DNA from: Rhodobacteraceae bacterium UBA7436
Lineage (GTDB): Bacteria; Pseudomonadota; Alphaproteobacteria; Rhodobacterales; Rhodobacteraceae
Length of the DNA stretch: 5,195 bases
NCBI GenBank assembly: GCA_002478745.1
Contig: DLQI01000024.1
Span: 1-5,195 of the forward strand
Reading direction: 5' to 3'
Shown: piece after piece, positions 5,010 to 5,195 of the stretch
Position numbering within the stretch: the stretch's first letter is position 1
Layout: each line of letters starts with the position of its first letter
Translations under genes and position numbers: made by a program
The notes under the pieces: generated by a model
What the model saw: the letters and a program-made list of their open reading frames with translations, nothing else
Database searches by the model: none
Told to the model about the DNA's origin: nothing

Positions 5010-5195
5010 ATGGCCCTACCTGTCGAAACATTTTTCCTTCATCCCGATTATCAGGGAACGCTGCAAAGCCAGATCCAGCAAATGATTGCGCAGGGTATTC
5101 TATCAGGCCGTTTTCAGCCCGGCGAAAAGTTACCGTCGACCCGCAAACTTGCCACCCACCTCAGTGTCAGTCGCATCACCGTGACGCTTGCCTAT
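5010..5195 (+). CDS. MocR-type (GntR-family) transcriptional regulator, N-terminal part, possibly TauR
   Basis: The first 62 codons are present and the gene continues beyond the right edge. Residues about 14-62 form a GntR winged helix-turn-helix start: YQGTLQSQIQQMIAQGILSG, then RFQPGEKLPSTRKLATHL and SVSRITVTLAY. The PGEKLPSTRxLAxxLxVSRxTV pattern is that of MocR/PdxR/TauR regulators, which fuse this domain to an aminotransferase-like, PLP-binding effector domain; that half is not visible here. ATG 5010 is the first possible start, since an in-frame TAA lies at 4965 and no start codon lies between. The ribosome binding site is weak (AGAG at 4994-4997, 12 nt away). Proximity to tpa suggests the taurine-responsive activator TauR, but a regulator of pyridoxine or of a downstream pathway is possible, so no symbol is given. 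Confidence 0.85.
   Translation, partial: MALPVETFFLHPDYQGTLQSQIQQMIAQGILSGRFQPGEKLPSTRKLATHLSVSRITVTLAY

Noticed and set aside
4689..5085. Two plus-strand open frames (80 and 93 codons) in the region before the regulator
   Set aside because: They overlap each other and the repeat array, have no ribosome binding site, and their translations look random.

Overview
The window looks like a chromosomal segment from a marine alphaproteobacterium of the Rhodobacteraceae (Roseobacter group). The evidence is a taurine-pyruvate aminotransferase of the type used for taurine dissimilation, a divergently placed exported-protein gene, a moderate GC content for the group, and a fragment of a MocR-type (GntR helix-turn-helix) regulator such as the taurine regulator TauR. 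No mobile element, tRNA, rRNA or CRISPR array is visible.

Layout. Positions 1-67 (minus strand) hold the first 22 codons of a gene with a Sec signal peptide, probably the taurine-binding protein TauA. A 403-bp divergent regulatory region (68-470) is rich in short direct and inverted repeats. tpa (471-1865) follows, closed by a clear rho-independent terminator (1886-1915). A two-gene unit comes next: a creatinase-fold M24 protein without the metal ligands (2060-3217) and, 2 nt later, a nitrilase-superfamily C-N hydrolase (3220-4002). Convergent to it is the housekeeping tRNA wobble methyltransferase gene trmL (4069-4539, minus). A 470-bp divergent region (4540-5009) carries an ordered set of CTGTRCA direct repeats around a perfect hairpin, and leads into the truncated regulator gene (5010 to the window end).

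How the genes may work together. TauA and its presumed ABC partners to the left would import taurine. Tpa would transfer its amino group to pyruvate, giving alanine and sulfoacetaldehyde, which Xsc (outside the window) would normally cleave. The M24 and nitrilase proteins both belong to families that hydrolyse C-N bonds, so one inference is that they release taurine or ammonia from a conjugated or amidino/amide precursor. This link rests on gene position only. The regulator is plausibly TauR, based on neighbourhood and on candidate sites resembling the CTGGACYTAA motif that I recall for Rhodobacter capsulatus TauR. Its own upstream region is dominated by a different motif, so the assignment is not firm.

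The most interesting parts are the metal-ligand-free creatinase-like protein with its nitrilase partner, and the phased repeat-hairpin-repeat array upstream of the regulator.
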